Origin: Tritrichomonas musculus
Lineage: Eukaryota; Parabasalia; Tritrichomonadida; Tritrichomonadidae
Direction of reading: 5' to 3'
Assembly: GCA_039105265.1 (NCBI GenBank)
Contig: JAPFFF010000005.1
Location: forward strand, 1,550,001 to 1,614,000
Length of the DNA: 64,000 nt
This document shows, piece after piece, positions 1-10,473 of this stretch. Made by a program: the position numbers and the translations under genes. Below the pieces are notes generated by a model. The model ran no database searches. It was not told the origin of the DNA and saw only the letters and a list, made by a program, of their open reading frames with translations. Position 1 is the stretch's first letter; each line of letters starts with the position of its first letter.

Positions 1-2921
1 AGTCGTCAATAAACATGGTTTATTACGAATTGAATTACAACATCACAATTGAAGCCGTTAATAAAGAAGTTGATACTTTTTTCACAATTAACGGTTTGCC
101 GATACAAACAAGAAGAGAAGTGTATGATAATGGTTATCTTCGTGTTGCTTACATCATTTCTGAATCCCCGAAATTGACGATTTTTGCAAACACGAGAAGA
201 GAAGTTGAAGTTCTTGGAAAAGCAAAAGTTGTGTACAAGCAAATTGACAGTTCTTTTGCGAAAATTAAATCTGGTCTGTCCTTCCAAAATGGAGGTACGA
301 TAACTGTTCCTTTCGGTGTTGATTATGGAGAGTTATCTGATAAAATTTCGGCTCTGATTGACGAGTACTTGGAAGATCATCCGACCAAGGATAGAGGTAA
401 TATCACTGTTCGTGAGTATGTAGATGTCTATGTTGATTTTGCAAGTGAGAAACTGTCTGCAATATCTGAGATCATGAGTGCTGAGTCAAACAAAGTTTAT
501 TCGCCTGTGACAATTTCGTTGATTGATTCTTCTGAAATGAGCTCGAAAAACACGATTCTTTTGAATAGAAGGGAATTTCCAATCTCCGCATTTTATGAGA
601 ACGGTTTGAATGAGGAAGTAACAACTGTTTGTCTTGAGAGCGGAAAGATTGACATGTCGCAATGGAACATCAAAGTTGGCACCAATTTCATTAAAGGCAT
701 TTTTGACAACGATGAAGAAGTCAATGAATTCTTTGAGCAATATTCACCCAAATTTTCAGGCACAACTTTGTCAATAGAGAATTCATTAACGGACAACGAT
801 AGGTGCATTTCAATTAAACCGAAAACATTGCCATCATCTAAATTTGAAGTCATCATTTATACGAACAATGACACTTACTTCGAGATCTTCAACAAGCTTG
901 ATTTGTTCGTCGTTCTTTCGTCGTCTGATTTGGATGCAGCTTCGAAATTGAAAAGCAAGACATCGAAGAACTATTTGGTCATCGTTCTTGATGATTTGCC
1001 TGAAGGTAAGTCGATCAATTTGAATGGAATTCGAAGTAGTTCAAATCTACTCTTGATTGGCTTCAAAATTGAAAAAGAAGACGACATTTACTCTTTGTTT
1101 GACAGTCTCTCTGATTTGGACGATATCTGGAGTGAGATCGGCTCTGAAGAGCACACAAAAAGACAGGCTGAACTCATCACAAAGCTCACTTCAAAAATAG
1201 GCGATTATCGGCCAAAAGCATCCATTACTTACACCACTGTTAATTCGTTCCTGATTTGCATGGTTGACTATTTTGGGACGCACATTAAATGCACCAGATT
1301 TTGGCCAATTCTCTCCACTTTTTCAAACATCAAAACGCTCGCTAGCGACTTCCAGGCACAGATGACTGTGACGGAAACAATCACTTACAAAAACATTGAA
1401 AGTTTGGTGCTGAAAGACTTGATTCTATTTCCAGTGTCAATCAATCCGCCAAACATTTTTGCTGTCAATCAAATCGACCTAATTGAAAGTCAGTGGAGTC
1501 TCACATTGGAAGCCGTTTACAACGATCCTGGCTTCAATATTGAAGGAAATATAAAGTACACAATAATGACTGAAAAAGTTAAAGGCCAATTGTCAATTTA
1601 TACATTATCGGCAAGATGCATTTTCAACGCGCCGGATAATAAAGACCGCCAAAAATTGAGAGGCATATCGTATACCGCTTTGAATGAATTTTCAATTGAA
1701 GTTAAGAAAATCCCTGGAATGATCGTTTTTGAGGACCAAATAAGAATAGAAAAACTGAATAAAATAAAGAATATTTTTAATGGAAAAACGTTGTCAGAAA
1801 TGATTCATTCAATTTTGAAAAGATCAGAATTGTCACTTTTTGAAAATGAGCTTGAGTCAGGCAATTTCAAATTCACCGGAAATTGGAACAAAGTTGACTC
1901 AATTGATGGAACGATAGAAATTGACACAGCTAATCAAAAAGCCGTTATCGACGATATTCCTATCGTTGTGGCTCAAGTTCTCGACGTGAAAAGTCAGTCA
2001 AGCATCAACATGAACACCGACTGCGTCAAAATTGACTTCAGCCAGCCACAGGTTGTCTCGCAGGCCAAGACGATTCGTTTCAGCAACAAGGAAACGAAAG
2101 TCACTTTTACGAATCTGACATTTGAAGGAAATTCACCTAAGCTGTCACTTTTTATCGGCAATTTACAATCGAAAGTCGTTGCAAATCACGTCCTCTTAAA
2201 AAGTGGAGTGTCTGCCACTGTGACAGGTGAAATTGAGGTCAAAGAGTCCTTCGAATTTGACCCTGAATCGTCACTTTTTGCATCGCCGATTTTGTCAAAA
2301 GATCCGAGGCTTCAGATGAACTATCGTTTGGGTGTCACTTTTGGTTCAATTCCAGATTCAATTGAGCCGAAGTCTATCGTTCTCAATTACATCGGCGAGA
2401 TTGAGAGTGCTCCTTCGTATTCATCATATTTGGGCATAGTTAAGAAGGTCAAAACATTCACTGGAAATGACCATTCAAACCGTTGCAAAAATTGGAAAGA
2501 AAAAACGGTTTTGGCTTCCGATTATTACCCTGAATTCCGCCAAGAAGGATCCATTGTTGCCGTCATCTGTAACGACAGCGATGAGACAAGCTCGCTAGCA
2601 ATCAAAGTCACAGCCGTTCCAGTCGGCGATGTTGAAATCGTCGAGCCTGACGATGACGAAGGCATCGATAACGAAACCGAAGAGAAGGACGGAGGTAAAG
2701 GAAAGGGAAAGAAGTTTCCTGTTGCAGCAATCATCGGAATTGTCGTTGGTGTAATCGTTGTGGTTGCAATTGTGTGCGTCCTTGTTTGGTTCTTCGTGTT
2801 TCGTAAGAAGAAGAAAGAGCTGAATGAAAGCAGCAAGGGCGAAGACGTTCCTGAAAACGTTCCTGATAAAAAGAGCGAGGAAGAGTTTTCAGTTGGTATT
2901 GTTGAAGATGTCACCGATTGA
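1..2921 (+). CDS. Large single-pass surface protein, 5' end outside window
   Basis: The frame is open to the left edge, so the ATG at 15 may be internal and a signal peptide may lie outside the window; 968 residues can be read from that ATG. The body is a long beta-rich ectodomain rich in Ser, Thr, Ile and Asn with few cysteines and no motif I recognise. Near residues 885-898 there is an acidic stretch and then a Gly/Lys linker. A hydrophobic segment (about residues 900-925, beginning FPVAAIIGIVVGVIVVV) is followed by basic FRKKKK and a short acidic cytoplasmic tail. This type I topology with a short tail is typical of trichomonad surface proteins; a role in adhesion or sensing is inference only. 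The stop is TGA. Confidence 0.75.
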   Translation, partial: SSINMVYYELNYNITIEAVNKEVDTFFTINGLPIQTRREVYDNGYLRVAYIISESPKLTIFANTRREVEVLGKAKVVYKQIDSSFAKIKSGLSFQNGGTITVPFGVDYGELSDKISALIDEYLEDHPTKDRGNITVREYVDVYVDFASEKLSAISEIMSAESNKVYSPVTISLIDSSEMSSKNTILLNRREFPISAFYENGLNEEVTTVCLESGKIDMSQWNIKVGTNFIKGIFDNDEEVNEFFEQYSPKFSGTTLSIENSLTDNDRCISIKPKTLPSSKFEVIIYTNNDTYFEIFNKLDLFVVLSSSDLDAASKLKSKTSKNYLVIVLDDLPEGKSINLNGIRSSSNLLLIGFKIEKEDDIYSLFDSLSDLDDIWSEIGSEEHTKRQAELITKLTSKIGDYRPKASITYTTVNSFLICMVDYFGTHIKCTRFWPILSTFSNIKTLASDFQAQMTVTETITYKNIESLVLKDLILFPVSINPPNIFAVNQIDLIESQWSLTLEAVYNDPGFNIEGNIKYTIMTEKVKGQLSIYTLSARCIFNAPDNKDRQKLRGISYTALNEFSIEVKKIPGMIVFEDQIRIEKLNKIKNIFNGKTLSEMIHSILKRSELSLFENELESGNFKFTGNWNKVDSIDGTIEIDTANQKAVIDDIPIVVAQVLDVKSQSSINMNTDCVKIDFSQPQVVSQAKTIRFSNKETKVTFTNLTFEGNSPKLSLFIGNLQSKVVANHVLLKSGVSATVTGEIEVKESFEFDPESSLFASPILSKDPRLQMNYRLGVTFGSIPDSIEPKSIVLNYIGEIESAPSYSSYLGIVKKVKTFTGNDHSNRCKNWKEKTVLASDYYPEFRQEGSIVAVICNDSDETSSLAIKVTAVPVGDVEIVEPDDDEGIDNETEEKDGGKGKGKKFPVAAIIGIVVGVIVVVAIVCVLVWFFVFRKKKKELNESSKGEDVPENVPDKKSEEEFSVGIVEDVTD

Positions 2922-3712
2922 ATTATTTTCCCCATTAACGATTGAATTGTTTTTGATGAGTTTTCCTAGTTAATGTTTTCTATTGTCAAATACGCCATGT
3001 AAAATTGTGCATGATGCGCTAAATTAAAATCATTTATATATTTTCACATTGCGATTATATTATTTTTGTATCAAACCAATACATAGTAAACTGCGAGTCA
3101 TTTTTGCATACAACTCAATTTTTCTGAATAGTATTGAAAAATGAAAATAATCAACTCAATTTTGAAATAAATAATTATAGGTTTTCAATGATAAATTGAA
3201 AATTGAGTTATATGCAAAAATGACTACCAGTTTATAATTAGAAATAAAGAATTCTATTATTTAAAAATTGATTTTTCTTTATTTATTGTACAGTCTGCAC
3301 AATATATGGTCAAATATCGTTAAAAGAGCTGATTTGAAATGTGCAGAATGTATGGTTTATTTTGAAAGATTTTTTTGTTATTCTTTGTTAAGTGAAAGAT
3401 GCTTTATATTCATATTTACTAATATAATAAATACTGATCGGTAAATAAAGTTCATTAAATCCAGAATTATTTTGTCAAAAAAAAATGAAAAAATTGATAA
3501 ATTTATTGACTGATAACTAAGATTATCTTTTAAAATTCTGTATGTATAATGAACTAGATAATTCATGAGTTAATGATTAATTTTTACCTTTCTAATAATT
3601 AAAAAAAAAAAAAATACACAAATTTGTTCATATAAGAATGTTTACAAACCATGATAACTTAACGATCAATCCTGAAATGTGATGAAACATAAAATTTCTT
3701 TTATGTTAATAC
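2922..3712. other. AT-rich intergenic region
   Basis: No supported gene. The short open frame at 3378-3566 is low-complexity. The only structure seen is the fold-back repeat at 3088-3233, annotated separately. The gene on the right ends here on the minus strand, so this is a gap between two convergent 3' ends. Confidence 0.6.
3088..3233. repeat. Fold-back (MITE-like) inverted repeat
   Basis: Two arms of about 36 bp, near 3088-3123 and 3197-3233, are inverted copies with only a few mismatches. They share the core AGTCATTTTTGCATA, and AAACTG at the outer edge is matched by CAGTTT. The loop is about 70 bp and AT-rich. It carries no gene and could be a small non-autonomous transposon relic or a 3'-end hairpin shared by the two convergent genes around it. 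No clear target duplication was recognised. Confidence 0.5.
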
Positions 3713-5578
3713 TTATAATGTTTCAAACAATGGGAAATTCAAAAGTTCCTTTTGATTGATATTAAATTTGAAATTTTCTGCATTTTGCAATTCATTAATG
3801 AATTGATTCATTGCATTTTGTTCCATTTCAAGATCGGCAAACTTCTTAAACATTTCAGTTTTTGTTGTCAATAAAACGTTTGGCATTTTTTCAACCCATT
3901 CGATATGATTTCTTGAACCAGCGAAAACAAGGCAAACGAAATTTGAGCCAACAATTTTTCTTGCCTTTTCAATCAACTGTTTACCAGTCAAGTTTATTCC
4001 ACCATTTGTTATCAATTTGATTTTATTGTGCTTTTTCAAATTGATGAGGTCAACGCCTTCACTTACTGACTTGCATTTGTAAACATTTATTTGACACTTC
4101 TTTTCAAGGTATTTCATGTATCCCAAGTTTTCGTTATTTTCAATGTTTTCGTCTTTCCAAACAATCAAAGAATCGCTTCTCATCACGACGAATGAAAACA
4201 TTGGAATAATTTGATACTTGTTTGGATACACGTATTCATGAGCGACAATTTGATGATTGTGAACGTCGCTTGGTGAGATTGGATGATAAAGAGCGCAATT
4301 TCCAACAAAGGCGGTATTTATTCCAGATCTTCTTTTTGTTGTAAAGTCAATCTTACGACCAACTTTGACTTCATGCATTTCATTCTTATATTTCTTATTG
4401 TAAAACGCTTTACAATAAAGAATTGAAGCTTGTTCATTTGGCTTTAATGATCTATAATGGTGTGCGTAAATGCATGCATAAAGTGGATTGTCAGTCGAAT
4501 AAATGCCAACACCATAATAACCGCCATCATGTCTTCTGATGCCGCTCATATCATCTTCATCTGGATTCTTGAATGATTCCAGCGCAATTCCAAATTGATT
4601 CGCAAGCACAGAGCCATGATAAGTGAAAAACTCAACAAGATCATTTTGAGGAATCTTTAACTTTTGTTTTTCGTATTCTTGATTGAGGCTGCTTGTAATC
4701 ATTGTGATTGCGTTGATTATCATTTCATATTTGTTCATTTTGATATCATTTCTAAGTTGTTCTTCTGCTTTTGCAATAATTGGCTTGTTTGCAATTATAT
4801 ATTTGAAGTTTTTCTTACATTCATCGTTTGTGGCTTCATTTATAACATCCATTTCAAGTGCATCAACATCATTGTCATCGAATTCACTGAATTCTTTCAA
4901 ATTTTGAAGCAAGTTTGATTTTGAGCTGTTAAATAAAGCTTGAATTTCAGCTTCATTTGGAATTGTAAATTTAGGATGCTCAATTAAGTTACCAAAAACA
5001 GCTTTTTTGCCCATTGAACTTGTAAATTTGGAAACAATCCATTCGAGTTTTGAAACAGCAAAATTTTTGACTCGTTTAAAGAAGCCTTTTATTCCTGATG
5101 CAAGAGCCTCTTTGAATACTGCAATGGTTAAGACAGAGCTTCCTTGTTCAATTCCAATAATGGAACCATCTTCATCAATCATTTCTTGAAAAGCGTCCAA
5201 ATCAAACTCATCAAGTGGAATATCAAAATGAAATTGGATTGTTGGTAAAAATTTGTCATATGGCTTGTTCAGCTTAATAGAATCACCGTACAAATCTGAT
5301 GAATGAAATGATCGTCGAATGATATCTTTCCGAACACGTTCTTTGTATTTGTTCAAAAAATAATCTGGAATTTTTTTGACAAAAAGGTACTCATTGTAAC
5401 ATTTTTTGCAGAGGAAAAGTCCTGGTGTTACTGGCATGAATTCTAGAGTGTCTTGTACATTCAAATATTCGCGATTGCAAATGACGCACCTGACACAATG
5501 CTGATGATATGGAACTTCCGAGTAAAAGCAAAGATCTTCTTGTATTTCATGATCGCATGAGGCACAAATTAGTGACAT
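3713..5578 (-). CDS. LIM zinc-finger / PARP catalytic domain fusion protein
   Basis: The 621-residue protein should transfer ADP-ribose from NAD+ to target proteins. Residues 1-70 form a LIM-like double zinc finger with CxxC pairs (CASC, HCVRCVIC, CKKC). Residues about 310-470 match the PARP fold: TYHGS near 320 gives the NAD-binding His, GVGIYST near 360 the Tyr, and HEYVYPNKYQIIPMF near 450 the Glu, so the H-Y-E triad of polymerising PARPs appears complete. The last ~130 residues form an alternating alpha/beta segment, possibly a Rossmann-like or receiver-like domain. The helical middle is unassigned. The start is supported by an initiator-like TCATTA at 5589-5594, 11 bases before the ATG. 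A role in DNA damage or chromatin response is family inference. Confidence 0.8.
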   Translation of the reverse strand: MSLICASCDHEIQEDLCFYSEVPYHQHCVRCVICNREYLNVQDTLEFMPVTPGLFLCKKCYNEYLFVKKIPDYFLNKYKERVRKDIIRRSFHSSDLYGDSIKLNKPYDKFLPTIQFHFDIPLDEFDLDAFQEMIDEDGSIIGIEQGSSVLTIAVFKEALASGIKGFFKRVKNFAVSKLEWIVSKFTSSMGKKAVFGNLIEHPKFTIPNEAEIQALFNSSKSNLLQNLKEFSEFDDNDVDALEMDVINEATNDECKKNFKYIIANKPIIAKAEEQLRNDIKMNKYEMIINAITMITSSLNQEYEKQKLKIPQNDLVEFFTYHGSVLANQFGIALESFKNPDEDDMSGIRRHDGGYYGVGIYSTDNPLYACIYAHHYRSLKPNEQASILYCKAFYNKKYKNEMHEVKVGRKIDFTTKRRSGINTAFVGNCALYHPISPSDVHNHQIVAHEYVYPNKYQIIPMFSFVVMRSDSLIVWKDENIENNENLGYMKYLEKKCQINVYKCKSVSEGVDLINLKKHNKIKLITNGGINLTGKQLIEKARKIVGSNFVCLVFAGSRNHIEWVEKMPNVLLTTKTEMFKKFADLEMEQNAMNQFINELQNAENFKFNINQKELLNFPLFETL

Positions 5579-6112
5579 CTTAAAATAGTAATGATGTGAA
5601 ATTCATCAGTTAAAATCTTTGGTTGAAATTGTTGAAATTATTTTGAATGAACGTTTGAAATAAAATTTTTCATATTGAAATTATGGAAAAATTTTAGTAT
5701 TGAATTTTTGGAATTTTTCATATTGAAATTTTGGAAATTTTTCGTATTCAAAATTTTAGGATTATCCATGCCCATTTCAGTATTAGGTCTGCTATATTTA
5801 TTATAAGATTATATATTAACTTGATCTAAAACAATGTAACCAACCTTAATCGAAATTTTTTGAAATAAAAATAAAAAATAATTATTATTTTTTTGGAAAA
5901 TGTTATAATAAGCATCATTTATTAAATCTATTTTCCATTATTTTTTACTAAATTTATTCTTTTTTTGAAAAGATTTTATATCTTATATCTGGTATGATAT
6001 TTTCAATATCTTTTGTTATATTAACATTGAATATTTTTGAGAGTTGAAGCAATAACAAAAAAAAAATATGAAAATATATATTTATTTGTAAATCAAATTG
6101 CTTTAAAAAAAC
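5579..6112. other. AT-rich intergenic region with degenerate short repeats
   Basis: No gene seen. Between about 5630 and 5757 a degenerate unit of roughly 30 bases built on GAAATTTTTCATATTGAAATT recurs several times, as expected of slipped-strand expansion. The rest is poly-A/T rich. The promoter of the LIM-PARP gene must lie in the first bases of this gap. Confidence 0.5.
5589..5594 (-). promoter_or_regulatory. Initiator (Inr) of the LIM-PARP gene
   Basis: On the minus strand TCATTA lies 11 bases before the start codon. It fits the trichomonad initiator TCA(+1)(T/C)(T/A), known to set the transcription start a few bases upstream of the ATG. This favours the annotated start. Confidence 0.5.
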
Positions 6113-8191
6113 TTAAATTGAGAGGAACTTTTTGACCAAATTTATATCTTTTTCAATGCCATCAATCAATTTGAAATCATTGTTTTTTATCATTTCAACA
6201 ATTTCAGTAAACGATGGCCTTTCTTCTGGCTGTGACGACCAACAAGAATTGATCATTTTTTGTGATATTTCGTTTATTTCATCTGGAATCGGCGCCCTTT
6301 TGCCGGTGACTTGTTCAGCGAAGCTTATTTTCGGCATTTTTCCGCCTGCCAAGATGAAGAACGCAACAACGCCAAATGAATAAACGTCTACCTTATTATT
6401 GTAATGTTCATTTTCATTCAAAAGTTCAGGTGCCATGAATTTCAGTGTTCCAATTCCTGTTGTTTTTGACTGTGTTTGGCATTCAACATCGACGAGACAA
6501 GAAACGCCGAAATCGCTGATGCGAACGTGGCCATCTTCGTCAATTAGAATGTTTTCTGGCTTCAAGTCTCTGTGGATTAAATTGGCAGCATGGACAGCCT
6601 CCATTCCCAGGCATATTTCATAAATTGCACAAACTTTTTGAATAGAATTCATGCTTTTAACGGCGTCACATAAATTGTGAGGACAAAATTGAAGGAGAAT
6701 CGATGGTGGATGTGTCTCATCTCCATAACAGAAGCCAAAAGTGCGAACGATGTTTCCGTGATCCAGCAAACGCAAGATGTCATATTCTTGGACAAACCGT
6801 TTAAATTGAATGAAGCCGTTGTTTGAACCCGATTGAAGAAGAACTTTGAGAACATAGAAATGAGGACGAGACACCTTGAAGACCTCCGATTGGGCGCCAC
6901 GGCCAAGTGTTTCAACAATATTCATATCGTTAACGGTTTTCTGGTCAAAAAGTTCAAAATTATTTGAATTTTCTATCGTTTTGTTTTCATGTTTTTGAGG
7001 CGTTTTTTCTTGCTGTGATTCGAGGTTTTTTATCCTTTGAAGAAGTCTCGATATTTCCATCTTTAAACTTTCGTTTTCTTCTTCAAGTTTGGAAATCGAG
7101 TTTGACTTTGATTTATCGACGGTTATTCGACGGTTGGGACTCATTAAAGGGTTTGAATCAATGAATGCAAAAGAGCACGAATCACCGGCAATGCAGAAAT
7201 TTGCGCCTCCTTTAATTTCAGTTTCAATTGGCATGTAAACTTTTTCAGTTGACGGTTTATCAGAAAATAATTGACCATAATTATTTTCACCTGAAGCCAA
7301 TATTTGTCCTTCTTCAGTTTGGAATAATGAATGAGTTGTTCCTGCGTAAGCATGAATGATTTTATATTTATTTAACGATGAAATTTCTGTGAATTCTGTC
7401 ACTTCATATACTTCTTGGCCAAAACAAAGTTGACCATCATAATTTGACCCATAACCGAAAACCGTTCCATCTTCACTTACAGCTAAACAGTGGCCGTAAG
7501 TACCCGAAATTTCAACTATTTTTTTGCCATCCAAAGATTTAATTCTCCTAAATTTCGGTTTGACTGCTTCACCTCTCATTTCTTTTATTTCAGACACAAA
7601 AACGCCATAATTGCATCCAACTGCAAAACAATAACTATGACAACATGCAATACTAACCGCTTTTTCATCATCGGGAAGGCGAATTGATTCAATTTTTTGT
7701 TTGGATATTTAAAAATTGACTTCGGAATGAATATTATGGAGCCTTCTTCATCAATCGCAGCTGAATTAGAAAAACCGCCAAAAAGTGCAATAGGATTCAC
7801 TTCACCAATGTTAAGAAAAAGTGGATAATCAGTTTTTATGCCTAAATATGTGTATGCTAGTAATTTTCTTTCATAATTGTCAGTGGTTGAAACTAAATAT
7901 AGAGTGTAGGATTCACCACATACAGCTGAGATCGGAAAAAATAAACGGCTGTTTTGATCTTTGATATCATATTTGGTGAAATCAGTAATTATTTGTTTTG
8001 GAAGAGATCCAGTAATTACCCCTTTATTATTATTACCAATTGCCATTAATATGCCATCTTTCGTAATTAAAACACTCTGGAAAAAATAAGATGAAAATGA
8101 TAAAATTGATGAAGCATTGAGTGCTAGATGAATTTATGTTATTAGCACTTTCACCGAATTGCGATTTATTTATACCACAAAATTGGAGCAT
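6113..8191 (-). CDS. RCC1-repeat / protein kinase fusion, frame interrupted twice
   Basis: The 3' part (6113-7597, 494 residues) is intact: RCC1-type beta-propeller repeats ([28 protein letters not shown]), a coiled coil, then a TKL-like kinase with GRGAQSEVF, the VLKVLL lysine, [16 protein letters not shown] and GTLKFMAPE. More RCC1 sequence lies upstream in other frames: 7700-8046 ([30 protein letters not shown]) and about 8085-8191 ([15 protein letters not shown]). Coding switches frame near 7693-7698 and near 8081-8086, each at a run of six identical bases, so assembly slips are as likely as real damage. Read with both switches the protein would be about 690 residues, starting at 8191. 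The propeller probably binds a partner and controls the kinase; that role is inference. Confidence 0.75.
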
Positions 8192-9230
8192 TCTATATTA
8201 ATAATAATTAATTCAATTTATTATTAACTTTTTGATATGATAAGAATATTTATATTCTCAAATTTATATTTAACAATAAGAGAGTTTAATCATGTTTTAT
8301 GCCAATATTCTTACTTTTGAAATTATTTCTAACACTTTCTGAGCTCATAGAAGGATAGTGTAACAGAATTAGTGATTTTGATAGCATTAAAATTTCTCCA
8401 GGAATTATTGTAAATTATGTTAAAAAGAATCAAAATTTTGCTCTCTGTGCTAGAAACATCAAAGAAACAAAGATTCCTAATTGAATCAAAAAATCTTGCT
8501 CTTTCAGTATTTTCTCGACCAGTTTTTCTGAAAATTCACAATTAGAATCAATTAATAGGTTATATTTTGCTATTCGTTCATCAAATAAAAAAATATTCTT
8601 CCTAAAAGTGTCACTGAAATTGATGAAGCTTTTTGTCATTCAAAACTGGCGCAACCCTCATTTTAATCACAAAATATAAAATTTTTGTGTCATGAAGACG
8701 AAACTTTCATTGGTAAATATAATGATCAATTGGAATTTCTTCTATTTATTATATCCGATGTTGATCACGTGATTATTCCTTCTTTTTCTGAATGCTTCAA
8801 ACTCAAATTTGAAAATAATTGGTAAAAGAGCTATTTATCACTTTTCAACCTCCACTTGAATCGAAACCCAAGCCTTTTAAAATGTGTCAAACCAATTGAA
8901 TTCTATTAATAATGAAGCTTTCTATTCGATTTCAATTGAGAAAATAATGATCTCATGTTTCTTATAGGGAAAATGGAAAACAGGAGAAAAAAAGCTGCTT
9001 TGAGTCAATATATTTCTTATAAAAAGATCAAATACTTTATCATTACATTTTTCATCTAATATAAAAATTTAATATGAATGATAATTAATTAATTGGTTGA
9101 ATTTATCATCAAATAGCGTTTTCTATAAAGTATATTGTTTGTGTTGAATTTTAAAATTGGTCTAAAATTAATTTAATTAAAAAAAAAAAAAAAAAACATT
9201 TAATTAAAATTTAAACTAAAAGGTAATTTT
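8192..9230. other. AT-rich intergenic region with a possible gene remnant
   Basis: Mostly AT-rich sequence with a poly-A run at 9181-9196. The only candidate gene is a 69-residue minus-strand frame at 8430-8639, annotated separately. No RNA gene or repeat family was recognised. Confidence 0.5.
8430..8639 (-). pseudogene. Short helical ORF, possible gene fragment
   Basis: A 69-residue frame starting MTKSFINFSDTFRKN has ordinary amino-acid composition and helical character in its first 50 residues, then a short hydrophobic end. It resembles the N-terminal part of a larger protein rather than a whole gene, and no continuation was found downstream. No family recognised. It may be chance. Confidence 0.25.
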
Positions 9231-9944
9231 TTATTGTTCTGCTGGTTTTTCTTCACCTTCTTTACGAAGTGGTTTTCCGCAAATTGGGCAATTTGGATTG
9301 CCTGGAATTTCTTGGCATCCAACAATTTCACAGCGTGTAGGCTGCTTCTTTCCGCAAATATGGCAGTGGCCATCATAGTTGAATGGATGAAGTCCATCAT
9401 ACTTGCAACGAGGTGCACCGCATATATTACATCTTCCATCATCTGCATAAATATGTGTATATGATAATCCTTCATATTCGCATGGACGTGGGCACTTTCC
9501 GTTGTGGCATTTAGTGCAAACGCCCTTTGTTGTAAATGTATGGCGACGTGGGCCAACACAATCTTGGAATTTCCTTGTTTCTTCGCGCTGAGCAATAAGT
9601 TCGTTGATCATTGGAAGGTCAAGTGTTGTTCCATCGCCCATTGAAATTTGTCTGAGTTGAAGAAGAACATCATCTGTAACATTATGGAAGTTTGTTTTTG
9701 CAATAAGTCTGAGTGAATTGTATTCATGATATGGAACTGCGTTGATCATAAGAATGCAATTTTGGTTTGCTGTGATTTTGCCCATTCCTTTATCAAGGAT
9801 ACGAAGGAGGCACTCTATTGGAAGAGAAGGAAGCTGTTGAAGCTTTAAATAATTCTCAAAACTGTCAGCAATTTGTTGCTCATATTCGGCGGTTGGTTGT
9901 TTGTTTTGAAGAGCTTCACTGAGCTTGTTGAGAACTTGATCCAT
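9231..9944 (-). CDS. Cysteine-rich zinc-ribbon protein, function unknown
   Basis: The 237-residue protein has a helical N-terminal half (1-125) and a C-terminal half with four zinc-knuckle-like modules: CTKC...CPRPC, CNICGAPRC, CHICGKK..RC and CPICGKP. The modules are spaced by about 20 residues and resemble internal repeats, each with an aromatic/Gly linker such as YDGHC. No catalytic motif is visible. Such ribbons usually bind zinc and then nucleic acid or protein. The start is supported by an initiator-like TCATT at 9949-9953 on the minus strand, five bases before the ATG. Function is not assigned. Confidence 0.7.
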   Translation of the reverse strand: MDQVLNKLSEALQNKQPTAEYEQQIADSFENYLKLQQLPSLPIECLLRILDKGMGKITANQNCILMINAVPYHEYNSLRLIAKTNFHNVTDDVLLQLRQISMGDGTTLDLPMINELIAQREETRKFQDCVGPRRHTFTTKGVCTKCHNGKCPRPCEYEGLSYTHIYADDGRCNICGAPRCKYDGLHPFNYDGHCHICGKKQPTRCEIVGCQEIPGNPNCPICGKPLRKEGEEKPAEQ

Positions 9945-10473
9945 TTGTAATGAAGTGACGTGAAAAAATGAAATGCAATTCTAATTGTATAAAATTCACC
10001 TTGATAAACAAATGAACAATAAAAAATTCCTATCGTTTTTAAAACAATTGTATTTTAAAAAGATTTTCCGACCAAAAAGAAATTCAATTTTCAATGATTA
10101 AAATCTTTGATAATAGAACCAAATTCTATTTGTTTTATACTAATAGAAATCCAAAATGATTGATTATCGTTGTTTCTTTCAAAAATTTTATCTGTGTAAA
10201 ATTGTTTAAAAAAGTTAAGCTTATTTGAATCGGTTTCTCATTTTTTAAATAGGTATGTCAGTTTTTAATTCAAAATATAATTTTATTCAATACTTGAGAA
10301 AACTCAATAAAAATGCGAAGCTATAACTTTCTTGCATGTTTTCAAACTTAAAAGTGCCTGTCAATTGATGACTATGCTTTATCATTCTTAATATATTCTT
10401 TTTTTTTTTTAACAGTTTCGAATTTTACAAAATTATTTTAAACATATAAGTGACTATAATTACATAAAAACAT
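9945..10473. other. AT-rich intergenic region
   Basis: No gene, RNA or repeat recognised. It holds the promoter of the zinc-ribbon gene at its left edge and the 3' end of the RNase H2 gene at its right. A T-run lies near 10399-10410. Confidence 0.5.

Noticed and set aside
3378-3566. 62-residue minus-strand frame in the first large gap
   Set aside because: AT-driven with no initiator, domain or paralogue.
8040-8090. Spliceosomal intron in the RCC1-kinase gene
   Set aside because: No GTATGT donor or ACTAACACACAG-type acceptor as known for trichomonad introns; the frame changes coincide with six-base homopolymers instead.
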